From assembly GCA_947036575.1 (NCBI GenBank), contig CAMQSH010000027.1, forward strand, positions 1 to 15,217: a stretch of 15,217 nt of DNA. Reading direction: 5' to 3'. The stretch comes from an uncultured Brevinema sp. Its GTDB lineage: Bacteria; Spirochaetota; Brevinematia; Brevinematales; Brevinemataceae. Below are positions 1 to 7,538 of the stretch, one piece after another. A program made the translations under genes and the position numbers. How positions within the stretch are numbered: the first letter of the stretch is position 1; each line of letters begins with the position of its first letter. Below the pieces are notes generated by a model. It saw only the letters and a list, made by a program, of their open reading frames with translations. It was not told where the DNA came from and did not search any database.

Positions 1-7
1 ATTTTTA

Positions 8-1126
8 TTACTTCTGTAAATATCCAGATTGTATGAGTTTTGCCATTTCTACTAAGTCATCATAATACATTTCAAAAAAGTTAAAATAGGCATCACAAAA
101 TTTATTAACATTAGAATCAGGATTTCGTTGTCGTTTGCATCCGCCGGCTCTACAAATATTTAAATAAGAACACATCTTACATCGTTCAGGTATTCCTACA
201 GAATCTTGTACAAAATCACTTCCTATAGGAGATTTAAAAATTTCAAAAAAACTAAAATCCAAAATATTACCTAATTTGTATTGATCTAACACATAAAAAT
301 CACAAGGATATATAGAACCATCCGATTCCACAACAGGATTCACACTACAACGTCCCATCATATCACAAGATTCTGGATTCCTACCTAATAAAACACCTAA
401 AATATTATCAAAATATCTAATACTTGTATATTCTTTACTCATAAAATCGTTTTTATATAATTCAAATGTCTTTTTTAGAAAAATTTCGTAGAGATCTGAA
501 CTAAGATGATAAGTAATATCTATTGGTGCATTGATATTATCTAGACAGGGAATAAATTGCAGAAATTTAAATCCCATTTTTTTGAAAAATACGTATACTT
601 CTTCAATATGATTGACGGTATGTTTGGTAACAACAGTTAAAACGTTAAATTCTACCTTTCCCTGTTGAAGATATTCTAATCCTCTAATCACTTCTTTATA
701 AGACCCTTTTTGACTCCAATCTTCTCTAAAATAATCATGTACAAATTCTGGTCCATCTAAAGATAATCCAATCAAATAGTTATACTTTTTAAATAAGCTT
801 ATCCATTCCTCATTAAGAAAAGTGCCATTTGTCTGTAGTGAAAAACTCACATTAATATTTTTGGTGTTATATTTTTCCACAAAATTATGAAATTTATGAA
901 AATATTTTATCCCAGCAAGTGTAGGTTCTCCCCCTTGAAAGGCAAAATGAATATGAAAACTAGCATACTCAAAAGCTTTTTTAATCAGTATTTCCAGCAC
1001 TTCATCATTCATAACACCGTGATCTTTAACCATTCTATTAGCGGAAACATCATGATAAAAACAATAGGTACAATTTAAATTACATTTACTAGATGCTGGC
1101 TTAATCAATAAGCTTAGTGGTGGCAT
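8..1126 (-). CDS. Anaerobic sulfatase-maturating enzyme (radical SAM, SPASM)
   Basis: Radical-SAM enzyme that converts an active-site Cys or Ser of sulfatases to formylglycine. With the start at the ATG at 1124-1126 the protein is 372 residues and begins MPPLSLLIKP, as in the characterised Clostridium perfringens anSME (about 370 residues). The radical-SAM CxxxCxxC is at Cys15, Cys19 and Cys22. The C-terminal SPASM region keeps eight cysteines (about 254, 260, 275, 316, 319, 325, 330, 344) for two further 4Fe-4S clusters. The Asp after Cys275 in YPCD matches the catalytic base of the family. A longer reading from a TTG at 1171 is open but has no ribosome site at usable distance and adds 15 residues not expected in the family. 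GGAAG lies 9 nt before the chosen ATG, which overlaps the stop of a small upstream ORF. No sulfatase is visible here, so its client lies elsewhere. Family assignment is strong; the exact client is unknown. Confidence 0.9.
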   Translation of the reverse strand: MPPLSLLIKPASSKCNLNCTYCFYHDVSANRMVKDHGVMNDEVLEILIKKAFEYASFHIHFAFQGGEPTLAGIKYFHKFHNFVEKYNTKNINVSFSLQTNGTFLNEEWISLFKKYNYLIGLSLDGPEFVHDYFREDWSQKGSYKEVIRGLEYLQQGKVEFNVLTVVTKHTVNHIEEVYVFFKKMGFKFLQFIPCLDNINAPIDITYHLSSDLYEIFLKKTFELYKNDFMSKEYTSIRYFDNILGVLLGRNPESCDMMGRCSVNPVVESDGSIYPCDFYVLDQYKLGNILDFSFFEIFKSPIGSDFVQDSVGIPERCKMCSYLNICRAGGCKRQRNPDSNVNKFCDAYFNFFEMYYDDLVEMAKLIQSGYLQK

Positions 1127-1164
1127 TATTCTATACTTCCTAAACGTATTAGTGTTACTTTCAT
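1126..1164 (-). CDS. 12-residue leader peptide upstream of anSME
   Basis: A 12-codon ORF (MKVTLIRLGSIE) has a better ribosome site than the main gene: AAGGGG ends 7 nt before its ATG. Its TAA overlaps the anSME ATG by one base (TAATG), the classic arrangement for translational coupling. The ribosome site for anSME lies inside this ORF. I see no codon bias (no run of Cys, Met or other regulatory codons) that would point to attenuation. The peptide itself may have no function. Seen directly: ORF, ribosome site and overlap. Inferred: that it is translated. Confidence 0.45.
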   Translation of the reverse strand: MKVTLIRLGSIE

Positions 1165-1190
1165 ATCTCAACCCCTTATTTAATCTTAGA

Positions 1191-1220
1191 ATTATATTCT
1201 ATCTTTTATCATAGAATAAA
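1191..1220 (-). promoter_or_regulatory. Possible promoter of the leader/anSME unit
   Basis: Reading the minus strand, TATAAT (1196-1191) follows TTTATT (1220-1215) with an 18-bp spacer. The -10 is perfect but the -35 is poor, and TATAAT occurs often by chance in such AT-rich DNA. A start near 1184 would give a leader of about 20 nt before the small ORF. Confidence 0.3.
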
Positions 1221-1347
1221 AACTAATATTTTTCAATTAAAATAATATGGAAACTTTAGGAGAACTAAACAAAAAATAACTATAGAAATAGAGAAACAAA
1301 ACAAAGCTATGCTAAAGGCTCTCATAATATCTATACAAAGTGAAATC

Positions 1348-1382
1348 AAAACAAACTTTCTAAATTATAGAAAGTTTGTTTT
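1348..1382 (-). terminator. Rho-independent terminator of the iol operon
   Basis: A perfect 15-bp inverted repeat (arms 1348-1362 and 1368-1382, 5-nt loop) lies about 95 bp past the iolA stop. The outer arms are A-rich and T-rich, so either transcript gives a hairpin with a U-rich 3' side. No plus-strand gene precedes it, so its natural job is to end iolA transcription before the anSME promoter. The rest of the 1165-1477 gap shows only AT-rich sequence and the anSME promoter. Confidence 0.75.
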
Positions 1383-1477
1383 TTATCTCGTATATAAATG
1401 TGACAGATGGTAAATCCTATTCTAAATATATATCTCAAAATCTATTATACTACCCATCACTATTAAAATAAATATTT

Positions 1478-2959
1478 TTAATCTTCTTTGTAGAAACGTT
1501 GGATAACGATCTGTTTTTCCGTCATAAACTCTATGACATCCTGCCCTTGTCCGTGTAAGATTCCAAAGAAGCTTCGTTTCATACCACCAAATGGGAAATG
1601 TGGAACAGGAGCAGGAACACCGATATTAATACCAACATTTCCTCCATGGACTTCATAAGCGAATCTTCGTGCGTAATAGCCACTTTGTGTATATATATTA
1701 GCTGCATTTCCATAAGGATTACTTTCTAACAATTCTACCGCTTCTTCGTAGGTATCAGCAGATAAAAGATTCATCACTGGTCCAAAAATTTCTTCATGAA
1801 CAGTACTGTGTTGGAACATATTTTTAGGAAATTCTATGAGAGTCGTACCCAAGAAATATCCATTTTCAAAACCTTTCAGAACAAAATTTCTTCCATCGAG
1901 AATAATATTAGCACCATCTTTTTCAGCTTGATTAATTTTTTCAATAATAGATTGTTTATGTTCTGGAGAAATAACAGCACCGAAGTCTGCATTTTTATCA
2001 TCTGGAACACCAACTGTTAGATTTTTAACAATAGTTGTCATTCTGGTTTTTACCTCTTCGTATCTAGCCTTATCTCCAACAATTACTAAGTTTTGACCAG
2101 CAAGACATCTCTGACCAGCACAGGCGTAAAAAGAATTTACAATATTATCTGCACATTTATCTAAAGGGCTATCAGGCATAATTACAATAAAGTTACAAGC
2201 CCCACCTTGACATTGTGCTCTTTTTCCATGTTCTGCAGCTTTGATATAGATAGAATGAGCTACATTAGAAGATCCAACAAAACTTACCCCTCTAACTAGA
2301 GGATTTTCGATTAAAGCATCTACAGCATCTTTACTCCCGTTTACTAAATTAAAAACACCCTTAGGAAATCCTGCTTCTTCTACTAATTTAACCATAAATT
2401 CAGAAGTTAGAGGTACTTTTTCAGAGGATTTCAAGATAAATGTATTTCCTGTAGCAACAGCATAAGGAGCAAACCAAAATGGAATCATTGATGGGAAATT
2501 ATATGGTCCAATAGCCATCATAACACCTAGAGGTCTTCGAATAGCATATTCATCAATATCTCTAGCAATATCTTCACTATTGTACCCTTGCATAAGGGTA
2601 GGAGTTCCAGCAGCAACTTCGATATTTTCTAAAGCTCTCATCACTTCCCCTTTGGAGTCAGCATAACTTTTACCAAGTTCAAGCATTACCAAACCAACAA
2701 TATGCTCAAAATTTTTCTCAAATAATTGTTGTAATTTATATAAGTATCTTGACCGCTCTACTGGAGGTGTTTTACGCCATGTTAAAAATGCTTTATGAGC
2801 TATATGAACAGATTTGTCTACTTCATTTTTATCAGAAAGAGGAACTTTAGCGATCACTTCACCTGTTGTCGGATTGGTAACATCTAGAAGATCTCCTTTA
2901 GGGACGTACCATTCTCCATTAACATAATTTTTTACAATGTGATTTTTTTCTATAATCAT
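1478..2959 (-). CDS. iolA: Methylmalonate/malonate-semialdehyde dehydrogenase (CoA-acylating)
   Basis: Cytosolic ALDH-superfamily enzyme that oxidises malonate semialdehyde with NAD+ and CoA to acetyl-CoA and CO2, the last step of inositol breakdown. The 493 residues match the family length (Bacillus IolA 487). The catalytic Cys is Cys285 in AGQRC. The two arginines typical of the decarboxylating subfamily appear kept (Arg108 in GEVMR and Arg284 next to the Cys). EEIFGPV and the C-terminal PHFPFGGMKRS stretch, with GQ and FMTEKQ following, are family signatures. Oddity: the near-invariant Lys of the GAKN motif is Cys255 (GGACN). It is the last gene of iolB-iolD-transaldolase-iolA, 45 bp after its neighbour, with an AAGGAGAG ribosome site. 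SQ-pathway sulfolactaldehyde dehydrogenases are relatives, but iolB and iolD argue for the inositol role. Confidence 0.93.
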   Translation of the reverse strand: MIIEKNHIVKNYVNGEWYVPKGDLLDVTNPTTGEVIAKVPLSDKNEVDKSVHIAHKAFLTWRKTPPVERSRYLYKLQQLFEKNFEHIVGLVMLELGKSYADSKGEVMRALENIEVAAGTPTLMQGYNSEDIARDIDEYAIRRPLGVMMAIGPYNFPSMIPFWFAPYAVATGNTFILKSSEKVPLTSEFMVKLVEEAGFPKGVFNLVNGSKDAVDALIENPLVRGVSFVGSSNVAHSIYIKAAEHGKRAQCQGGACNFIVIMPDSPLDKCADNIVNSFYACAGQRCLAGQNLVIVGDKARYEEVKTRMTTIVKNLTVGVPDDKNADFGAVISPEHKQSIIEKINQAEKDGANIILDGRNFVLKGFENGYFLGTTLIEFPKNMFQHSTVHEEIFGPVMNLLSADTYEEAVELLESNPYGNAANIYTQSGYYARRFAYEVHGGNVGINIGVPAPVPHFPFGGMKRSFFGILHGQGQDVIEFMTEKQIVIQRFYKED

Positions 2960-3004
2960 TACACTCTCCTTGTGGTGATATTTTATTTTTATTGCTTTTA
3001 AGAT

Positions 3005-4060
3005 CTAAGCTTGAGGTATCATAAATTTTCTGATAATTTTAATCAAATCATCATAACCTTCGCTAAACTGTTGTAAAGTACGTAAAGTTGCACCGTAGCG
3101 ATCAAACTCATCTATAGCTAAACCATCTTCTTGATATGCTTTACGGAATTCTTCAAATTCTAACAATTGCTCTAAAACATAAGAAGGTAAGGGATTACTC
3201 ATACTATCTTTAATTTCCATATTAGAACTGTTATAATAGACCTGCCATTTGTAAGGAATAGTATGTAAAATATCCCCCCCCATTAGCTCACTAACATGGT
3301 ATAAGTTACGATAGGCAGCATTTAATATTTTGGATTTATATCCTCTTTTTTGAAATATTTCATAAGCATGTCGAATGACTAAAACACCCGCAAGTTCATA
3401 AATTTCAGGACTAAGAATTTTATTTTCTCGAGGAACTACTGTTTTTATCCAATCATCAACTCGTCCACCCATAATAGTGACTACAGGAGTGATCTCTGAA
3501 TTATCTTTCCCTTCGGCTTCTCTTCTTTTTAAGCCTCTTTCTACAGCTTCAGCAACAGCTACAGCTTGTGCGACAGAAAAGGAAACGGTTGCATTAATGG
3601 ATACACCAAGGTAAGTAGCCTCTTCAAATGCAGGAACTCCAGCTTTTGTAACAGGTATTTTAACTTGGATATTTTTAGTAAGTGTATTAAAATGAACAGC
3701 TTGTGCTACTAATAATTCAGTACTACGATAGAATTTTGTGTTTGTTTGAATAGAAAGCCTTCCAGATCCTTGTTTTGGGTCAAAAATAGGTTCTAATTTT
3801 TTAGCACCTAAGATAGCCATATATTCTAAAACCTTCCAAGCTATTTCGTCTTCAGTAGCACTCGTTTCGGTTGCAACTGTGTCTTTAATAAACGCTTCAT
3901 ATCTTTTTAAGTCCTGCTCTAAAACGCTTTTTGCTATTACTGGATTTGTCGTTGCTCCTGTTGCTCCTCGTTCGATAGCATAATCTAGTTCATTTAAATG
4001 GCAAGAATCATTCCAATATTTAGTTTTAGTGTTTGTTATCATTTGTTTTAATTTATCCAC
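3005..4060 (-). CDS. Transaldolase-family enzyme in the iol operon
   Basis: Class I (Schiff-base) aldolase/transaldolase of 351 residues, likely cytosolic. The GTG start at 4058-4060 follows AAAGGAGAGG at good spacing. Lys134 in VKIPVT is the expected Schiff-base lysine. Asp18 and Asn39 (in TTNP) match the catalytic Asp and Asn of E. coli TalB, and Arg200 in GGRVDDW matches the TalB phosphate-binding Arg181. By hand alignment TalB Glu96 is Gln105 here (GRLSIQ), like Gln59 of fructose-6-phosphate aldolase FSAA. TalB Phe178 (Tyr in FSA) is Met197. It therefore fits neither classical group. Its place between iolD and iolA suggests it makes malonate semialdehyde from 2-deoxy-5-keto-gluconate, replacing IolJ and perhaps IolC. 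A housekeeping pentose-phosphate role is the alternative. The coding sequence carries a run of eight G (3274-3281). The family is sure; the substrate is inferred. Confidence 0.85.
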   Translation of the reverse strand: MDKLKQMITNTKTKYWNDSCHLNELDYAIERGATGATTNPVIAKSVLEQDLKRYEAFIKDTVATETSATEDEIAWKVLEYMAILGAKKLEPIFDPKQGSGRLSIQTNTKFYRSTELLVAQAVHFNTLTKNIQVKIPVTKAGVPAFEEATYLGVSINATVSFSVAQAVAVAEAVERGLKRREAEGKDNSEITPVVTIMGGRVDDWIKTVVPRENKILSPEIYELAGVLVIRHAYEIFQKRGYKSKILNAAYRNLYHVSELMGGDILHTIPYKWQVYYNSSNMEIKDSMSNPLPSYVLEQLLEFEEFRKAYQEDGLAIDEFDRYGATLRTLQQFSEGYDDLIKIIRKFMIPQA

Positions 4061-4134
4061 TGTATCCTCTCCTTTATTATAGCGTTTTTCATGAGATCTA
4101 ATTCTGTTATAAGCTTTCCCTTAAATTAACTCTT

Positions 4135-5982
4135 TTAGAATTGTCTAGCTTGTTTAATTTCTTCTTGATGTTTTTTATGATAAGCCTCAACTTCTTTATG
4201 TATTGAAACTTCAGGTACACCTACTCTCCACCATGCTTCATAGCCGTCTGTCATTGATTTAACAAATGTCTTTACATCTACTAATGTTGACACAGGACTT
4301 TTTAGAGACTCATTAAAAGCATTAAGCAACTCTTCGTCTGTTTTTACAGTCCAAGCTTGACAACCATAACTACGTGCATTCATCGCAAAATCAACAGGAA
4401 CAAAGTTTCCATCAACACGCCCAGAATTAGTTTTGAATCTAAATTCACACCCATAATCAGGTACACCAAAATTATTTTGGAGATTATGAATACATTGAAA
4501 ACCATGATTATCAATAAGAATAACATTGATTTTTAAGTTTTCTTGGATACTGGTCAATAATTCACTATGAGACATAATGTAGCCACCATCTCCAATAAAA
4601 CAATAGACATCCTTTTCTGGAGAAGCGATTTTTACACCTAGGGCAATAGCTACCTCTGCCCCCATACAAGAATACCCATATTCTGCACAATAAGTATTAA
4701 TTCCTTTAGAACGCCATAAACGCTCTAAATCACTAGGTAAACTACCAGAAGCTGTAATAACAACAGCATCATCTTTGACTTTGGAATTATACATTCCAAT
4801 GACTTTTGTTTGCCAAATTCCTTCGGAAGAATCCATATTAAATAATCTATCAGATTCTTTTGTCCACTCTTCTTTGTATTGAGTAATTTCTTTAGTATAC
4901 TGAGTTTTGTAAGAAATAGAAGATAATTTTTCTTGTAATTGAGTGAGAGCTACTTTAATATCAGCACAGAAAGGATGTGCATTCATTTTAATCGCGTCAA
5001 AACCGTTAAGATTAATATTAATAAGAGTCGCATCTTTTTTAAAAGCAGATTTTGAAGATGTATGAAAATCGTTCAATCTTGTTCCAAGAGAGATAATACA
5101 ATCTGCTTCTTTTGCTAATTTATTTGCTGATAATGTTCCTGTAACACCTATATTACCAACATATAAAGGGTGATTCCATAACATAGAACTTTTACCTGCT
5201 TGCGTTTCAACGACAGGAATATTAAAAGTTTCTACAAATTTTTGTAATTCTTTGTTTGCTTCTGAATAACGAACTCCACCCCCACAAATAATAAGAGGTT
5301 TCTTTTTGTCTTTAAGAAGTTTTGCAATAGTTTCTACTTCTATAGATTCTAAAGGACGTCTAGGAATACGATGTACTCTTTTTGCAAAGAATTCTTCTGG
5401 ATAATCCCAAGCTTCCGTTTGAACATCTTGAGGAAGAGAAATACACACTGCTCCTGTTTTTGCAGGATCTGTTAGAGTGCACATGGCATTTTGCATAGCT
5501 ATCATTAACTGTTCTGGACGTAGAATCCTATCAAAATAGCGACAGACAGGTTTAAACGCATCATTAGTAGAAACAGTGTAATCCGCTTCATTTTCAATTT
5601 GTTGTAACGCTGGATCTGGTTGTCTTGACGCATAAATATCTCCCGGTAAAAATAATACCGGAATATGATTAACTGTTGCCGTTGCTGCAGCTGTAACCAT
5701 ATTTGCAGCTCCTGGACCTATAGAACTAGCTACTGCCATAATTTGACGTCTATTTTTTTGTTTAGCAAAACCCAAAGCTATTTGACCTTGACCTTGTTCA
5801 TGTTTTCCTTGATAAAATGTTAGTTTATGATTAGTTGCTTCTAGTGCTTCTCCCAAACCAAGAACACATCCATGTCCAAATATAGCAGCTATTCCATGAA
5901 CAAATTTAATTTCTTTTCCATCAACATCAATATACTGATTATCTAGATATTTAATTAATGCTTGTGCTACAGTAAGTTTCAT
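4135..5982 (-). CDS. iolD: 3D-(3,5/4)-trihydroxycyclohexane-1,2-dione hydrolase
   Basis: ThDP-dependent enzyme that opens the ring of the inositol-derived diketone to 5-deoxy-D-glucuronate. The 615 residues are slightly shorter than Bacillus IolD (about 637). The N-terminal pyrimidine-binding domain has the cofactor-activating Glu62 in GKHEQGQG and the GPGAANMVTAAA stretch near 89-100. The central domain spans about 205-350. The C-terminal pyrophosphate domain has GDGG at 464-467 and the metal-binding Asn at 492 (DNHGF). These features, with the TDGYEAWWRVGVPE stretch near the C-terminus, are IolD-like rather than acetolactate-synthase-like. The ribosome site is AAGGGAG. It lies 147 bp after iolB, the longest gap in this operon, and 74 bp before the transaldolase gene. 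Confidence 0.93.
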   Translation of the reverse strand: MKLTVAQALIKYLDNQYIDVDGKEIKFVHGIAAIFGHGCVLGLGEALEATNHKLTFYQGKHEQGQGQIALGFAKQKNRRQIMAVASSIGPGAANMVTAAATATVNHIPVLFLPGDIYASRQPDPALQQIENEADYTVSTNDAFKPVCRYFDRILRPEQLMIAMQNAMCTLTDPAKTGAVCISLPQDVQTEAWDYPEEFFAKRVHRIPRRPLESIEVETIAKLLKDKKKPLIICGGGVRYSEANKELQKFVETFNIPVVETQAGKSSMLWNHPLYVGNIGVTGTLSANKLAKEADCIISLGTRLNDFHTSSKSAFKKDATLININLNGFDAIKMNAHPFCADIKVALTQLQEKLSSISYKTQYTKEITQYKEEWTKESDRLFNMDSSEGIWQTKVIGMYNSKVKDDAVVITASGSLPSDLERLWRSKGINTYCAEYGYSCMGAEVAIALGVKIASPEKDVYCFIGDGGYIMSHSELLTSIQENLKINVILIDNHGFQCIHNLQNNFGVPDYGCEFRFKTNSGRVDGNFVPVDFAMNARSYGCQAWTVKTDEELLNAFNESLKSPVSTLVDVKTFVKSMTDGYEAWWRVGVPEVSIHKEVEAYHKKHQEEIKQARQF

Positions 5983-6034
5983 CTTATTCTCCCTTACAGA
6001 TTATATTTTTTGTTAAAAATTTAAAACAACCCCA

Positions 6035-6049
6035 TCACAGATAGTGTGA
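6035..6049. promoter_or_regulatory. TCACA-N5-TGTGA inverted repeat upstream of iolD
   Basis: A perfect 5-bp inverted repeat with a 5-nt centre lies in the iolB-iolD gap, 53 bp before the iolD start. A second TCACAG occurs nearby (about 6065-6070). A TATAAT on the minus strand (6005-6000) with a weak TTGTTT lies downstream, but its start site would fall within the iolD ribosome site, so I do not call a promoter. It could be a protein-binding site or a small mRNA hairpin. Confidence 0.25.
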
Positions 6050-6129
6050 ATATTTACATCTTTTTCACAGTATGTTACTAAAAATTCTAGATAAACACAA
6101 TCTATACTATTGATCTTTAAATAGGCAAT

Positions 6130-6987
6130 TTATTTGAATTTATTTACCATATCCATGATTCCAGGAATAGTTTTTAATTGATAAGCATGTTGTTTTTCAA
6201 AAAATTGAACTAAAGATTTGGAAGTTTTCCCCACTAAAATAGTAAAGTAATACATTTCATAACCAGGAGCCACAACAGAAGGATGGTATCCCTTATCTAA
6301 TAAAATAGTACTTCCATTTTTTATATGAGCAACAGGGCCAAAATCATCTTCATTCACATATAAAAATTGAGCCCCAAATCCATTGCCAGGATTAAATCTA
6401 AAATGATATGCTTCAGGAAAATGTGTTTCAATAATAGTGCCATTTTCATCTATTCGATCCTCATCATGTTTGTGAGGAGGGAAACCTGACCAACCACCAG
6501 CACCTACTGTAAATAATTCACTGACAAGGAGTCTCCCTGTTTTATCTTTGTTTTCTTGACCTAAAATATGAAATATTTTTCTATGTGTTTTTGTATCATC
6601 ACTTCCATACTGAACTTTATCAACATCGTCTTGTAAAATAGCAAATGCTTCTAATTCTTTTTCATAAACTCCACCACCGATAAATATTTCAGTACTGTCC
6701 GTTAAACAAGTAATTTTAGCTTCTGTATTGAGAGGAACATAAACACCTTCAGGTTTTCCTTCAAATAACGATTTTCGATTCCCTATGGAAGAAAAAATCT
6801 TTCCTTTAACTTCTATGTCTACAGATCCATGAACAATAACACAAACCGTTTCATAACCAAAAGCATGGTGAATAAAAGTTTCCCCTTTTTTAAGACGAAC
6901 ATTATTAAAGTATATTTCTGGAGTACAAGAGTGATTGTTAACAATAGCTTTATTCTTATTGTTGTATGGTAAAATATGCTCAGGCAT
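6130..6987 (-). CDS. iolB: 5-deoxy-glucuronate isomerase
   Basis: Metal-dependent cupin that isomerises 5-deoxy-D-glucuronate to 2-deoxy-5-keto-D-gluconate, directly after IolD in the pathway. The 285 residues compare with 271 in Bacillus. The family block is clear: PPHKHDED (His172, His174), Glu192 in HFPEAY, the YHFRFNPGNGFG stretch, and GYHPSVVAPGYEMYY with His235. These four are the expected metal ligands. A region of about 13 residues after HDED is more polar and somewhat longer than I recall for the family. Start: AGGAGG sits 5 nt before the ATG. It is first in the minus-strand operon, divergent from the regulator across a 583-bp gap. Confidence 0.93.
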   Translation of the reverse strand: MPEHILPYNNKNKAIVNNHSCTPEIYFNNVRLKKGETFIHHAFGYETVCVIVHGSVDIEVKGKIFSSIGNRKSLFEGKPEGVYVPLNTEAKITCLTDSTEIFIGGGVYEKELEAFAILQDDVDKVQYGSDDTKTHRKIFHILGQENKDKTGRLLVSELFTVGAGGWSGFPPHKHDEDRIDENGTIIETHFPEAYHFRFNPGNGFGAQFLYVNEDDFGPVAHIKNGSTILLDKGYHPSVVAPGYEMYYFTILVGKTSKSLVQFFEKQHAYQLKTIPGIMDMVNKFK

Positions 6988-7311
6988 AAAAACCTCCTAA
7001 TACGATGATATATTTTATTTAGACTATTAATATTTTTGATAAAATTTTCTAATTACTTTGTCATAGGATTTACTTCTAAGTAACTTATATGCTAGGAAAT
7101 CACTAACATATCTATTAATAATCACAATGTTTTTTGGATACTATTCCTTACAATACAAGCACATAATTTTACTACTGAGTATCTTATTGTGTTTATTATA
7201 AATTATCTCTAAATATTAATTAAATTAATTTATTACTATTCATAATAGAATATTTTACAAAATTTTCAATAACTTTTTGATTATTTTTCCATTTTAATAT
7301 AATTACATACA

Positions 7312-7323
7312 AAACAATTGTTT
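7312..7323. promoter_or_regulatory. AAACAATTGTTT palindrome, candidate operator
   Basis: A perfect 12-bp palindrome in the divergent control region, about 190 bp upstream of the regulator promoter. A lone half-site (AAACAAT) recurs at 7414-7420. LacI-family operators usually have a central CG, which is absent here, and palindromes of this size arise by chance in AT-rich DNA. Confidence 0.25.
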
Positions 7324-7509
7324 ATACATATAAATAACCACTCATTAAAATTAATACCTAAAAATTATATTTGTATTTAATTATTTGAAAAGTAAATACA
7401 ATTTAACACTATTAAACAATATTACAAACAAAGTGAAAAAATCAAATTTATTTTCCATTTTATTTTATTTTATAAGTATATAGTAATTTAGGATTCTTTT
7501 AATCTAGTG

Positions 7510-7538
7510 TTGACATATATATAAAACTATTCTATAAT
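7510..7538 (+). promoter_or_regulatory. Perfect consensus housekeeping promoter of the regulator gene
   Basis: TTGACA at 7510-7515 and TATAAT at 7533-7538 are separated by exactly 17 bp. A start near 7545 gives a leader of about 26 nt. That leader holds the GGAG ribosome site (7557-7560), 10 nt before the ATG. This is the strongest promoter I can see in the window. Confidence 0.85.

Noticed and set aside
1127..1171. TTG at 1171 as the anSME start
   Set aside because: AAGGGG touches the TTG with no usable spacing, the 15 added residues are not expected in the family, and MPPLSLLIKP at Met16 is the known family N-terminus.
1309..1413. Plus-strand 34-codon ORF in the iolA-anSME gap
   Set aside because: It has no ribosome site, and it runs straight through the terminator hairpin at 1348-1382.
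1478..4060. Sulfoquinovose (sulfo-TAL) pathway based on transaldolase plus an MMSDH-like dehydrogenase
   Set aside because: IolD and IolB in the same operon, and no sulfoquinovosidase or sulfosugar isomerase, favour inositol. The mechanistic parallel is kept as a finding.
5989..6029. Minus-strand promoter TTGTTT-N18-TATAAT for iolD
   Set aside because: The predicted start would fall inside the iolD ribosome site, leaving no functional leader.
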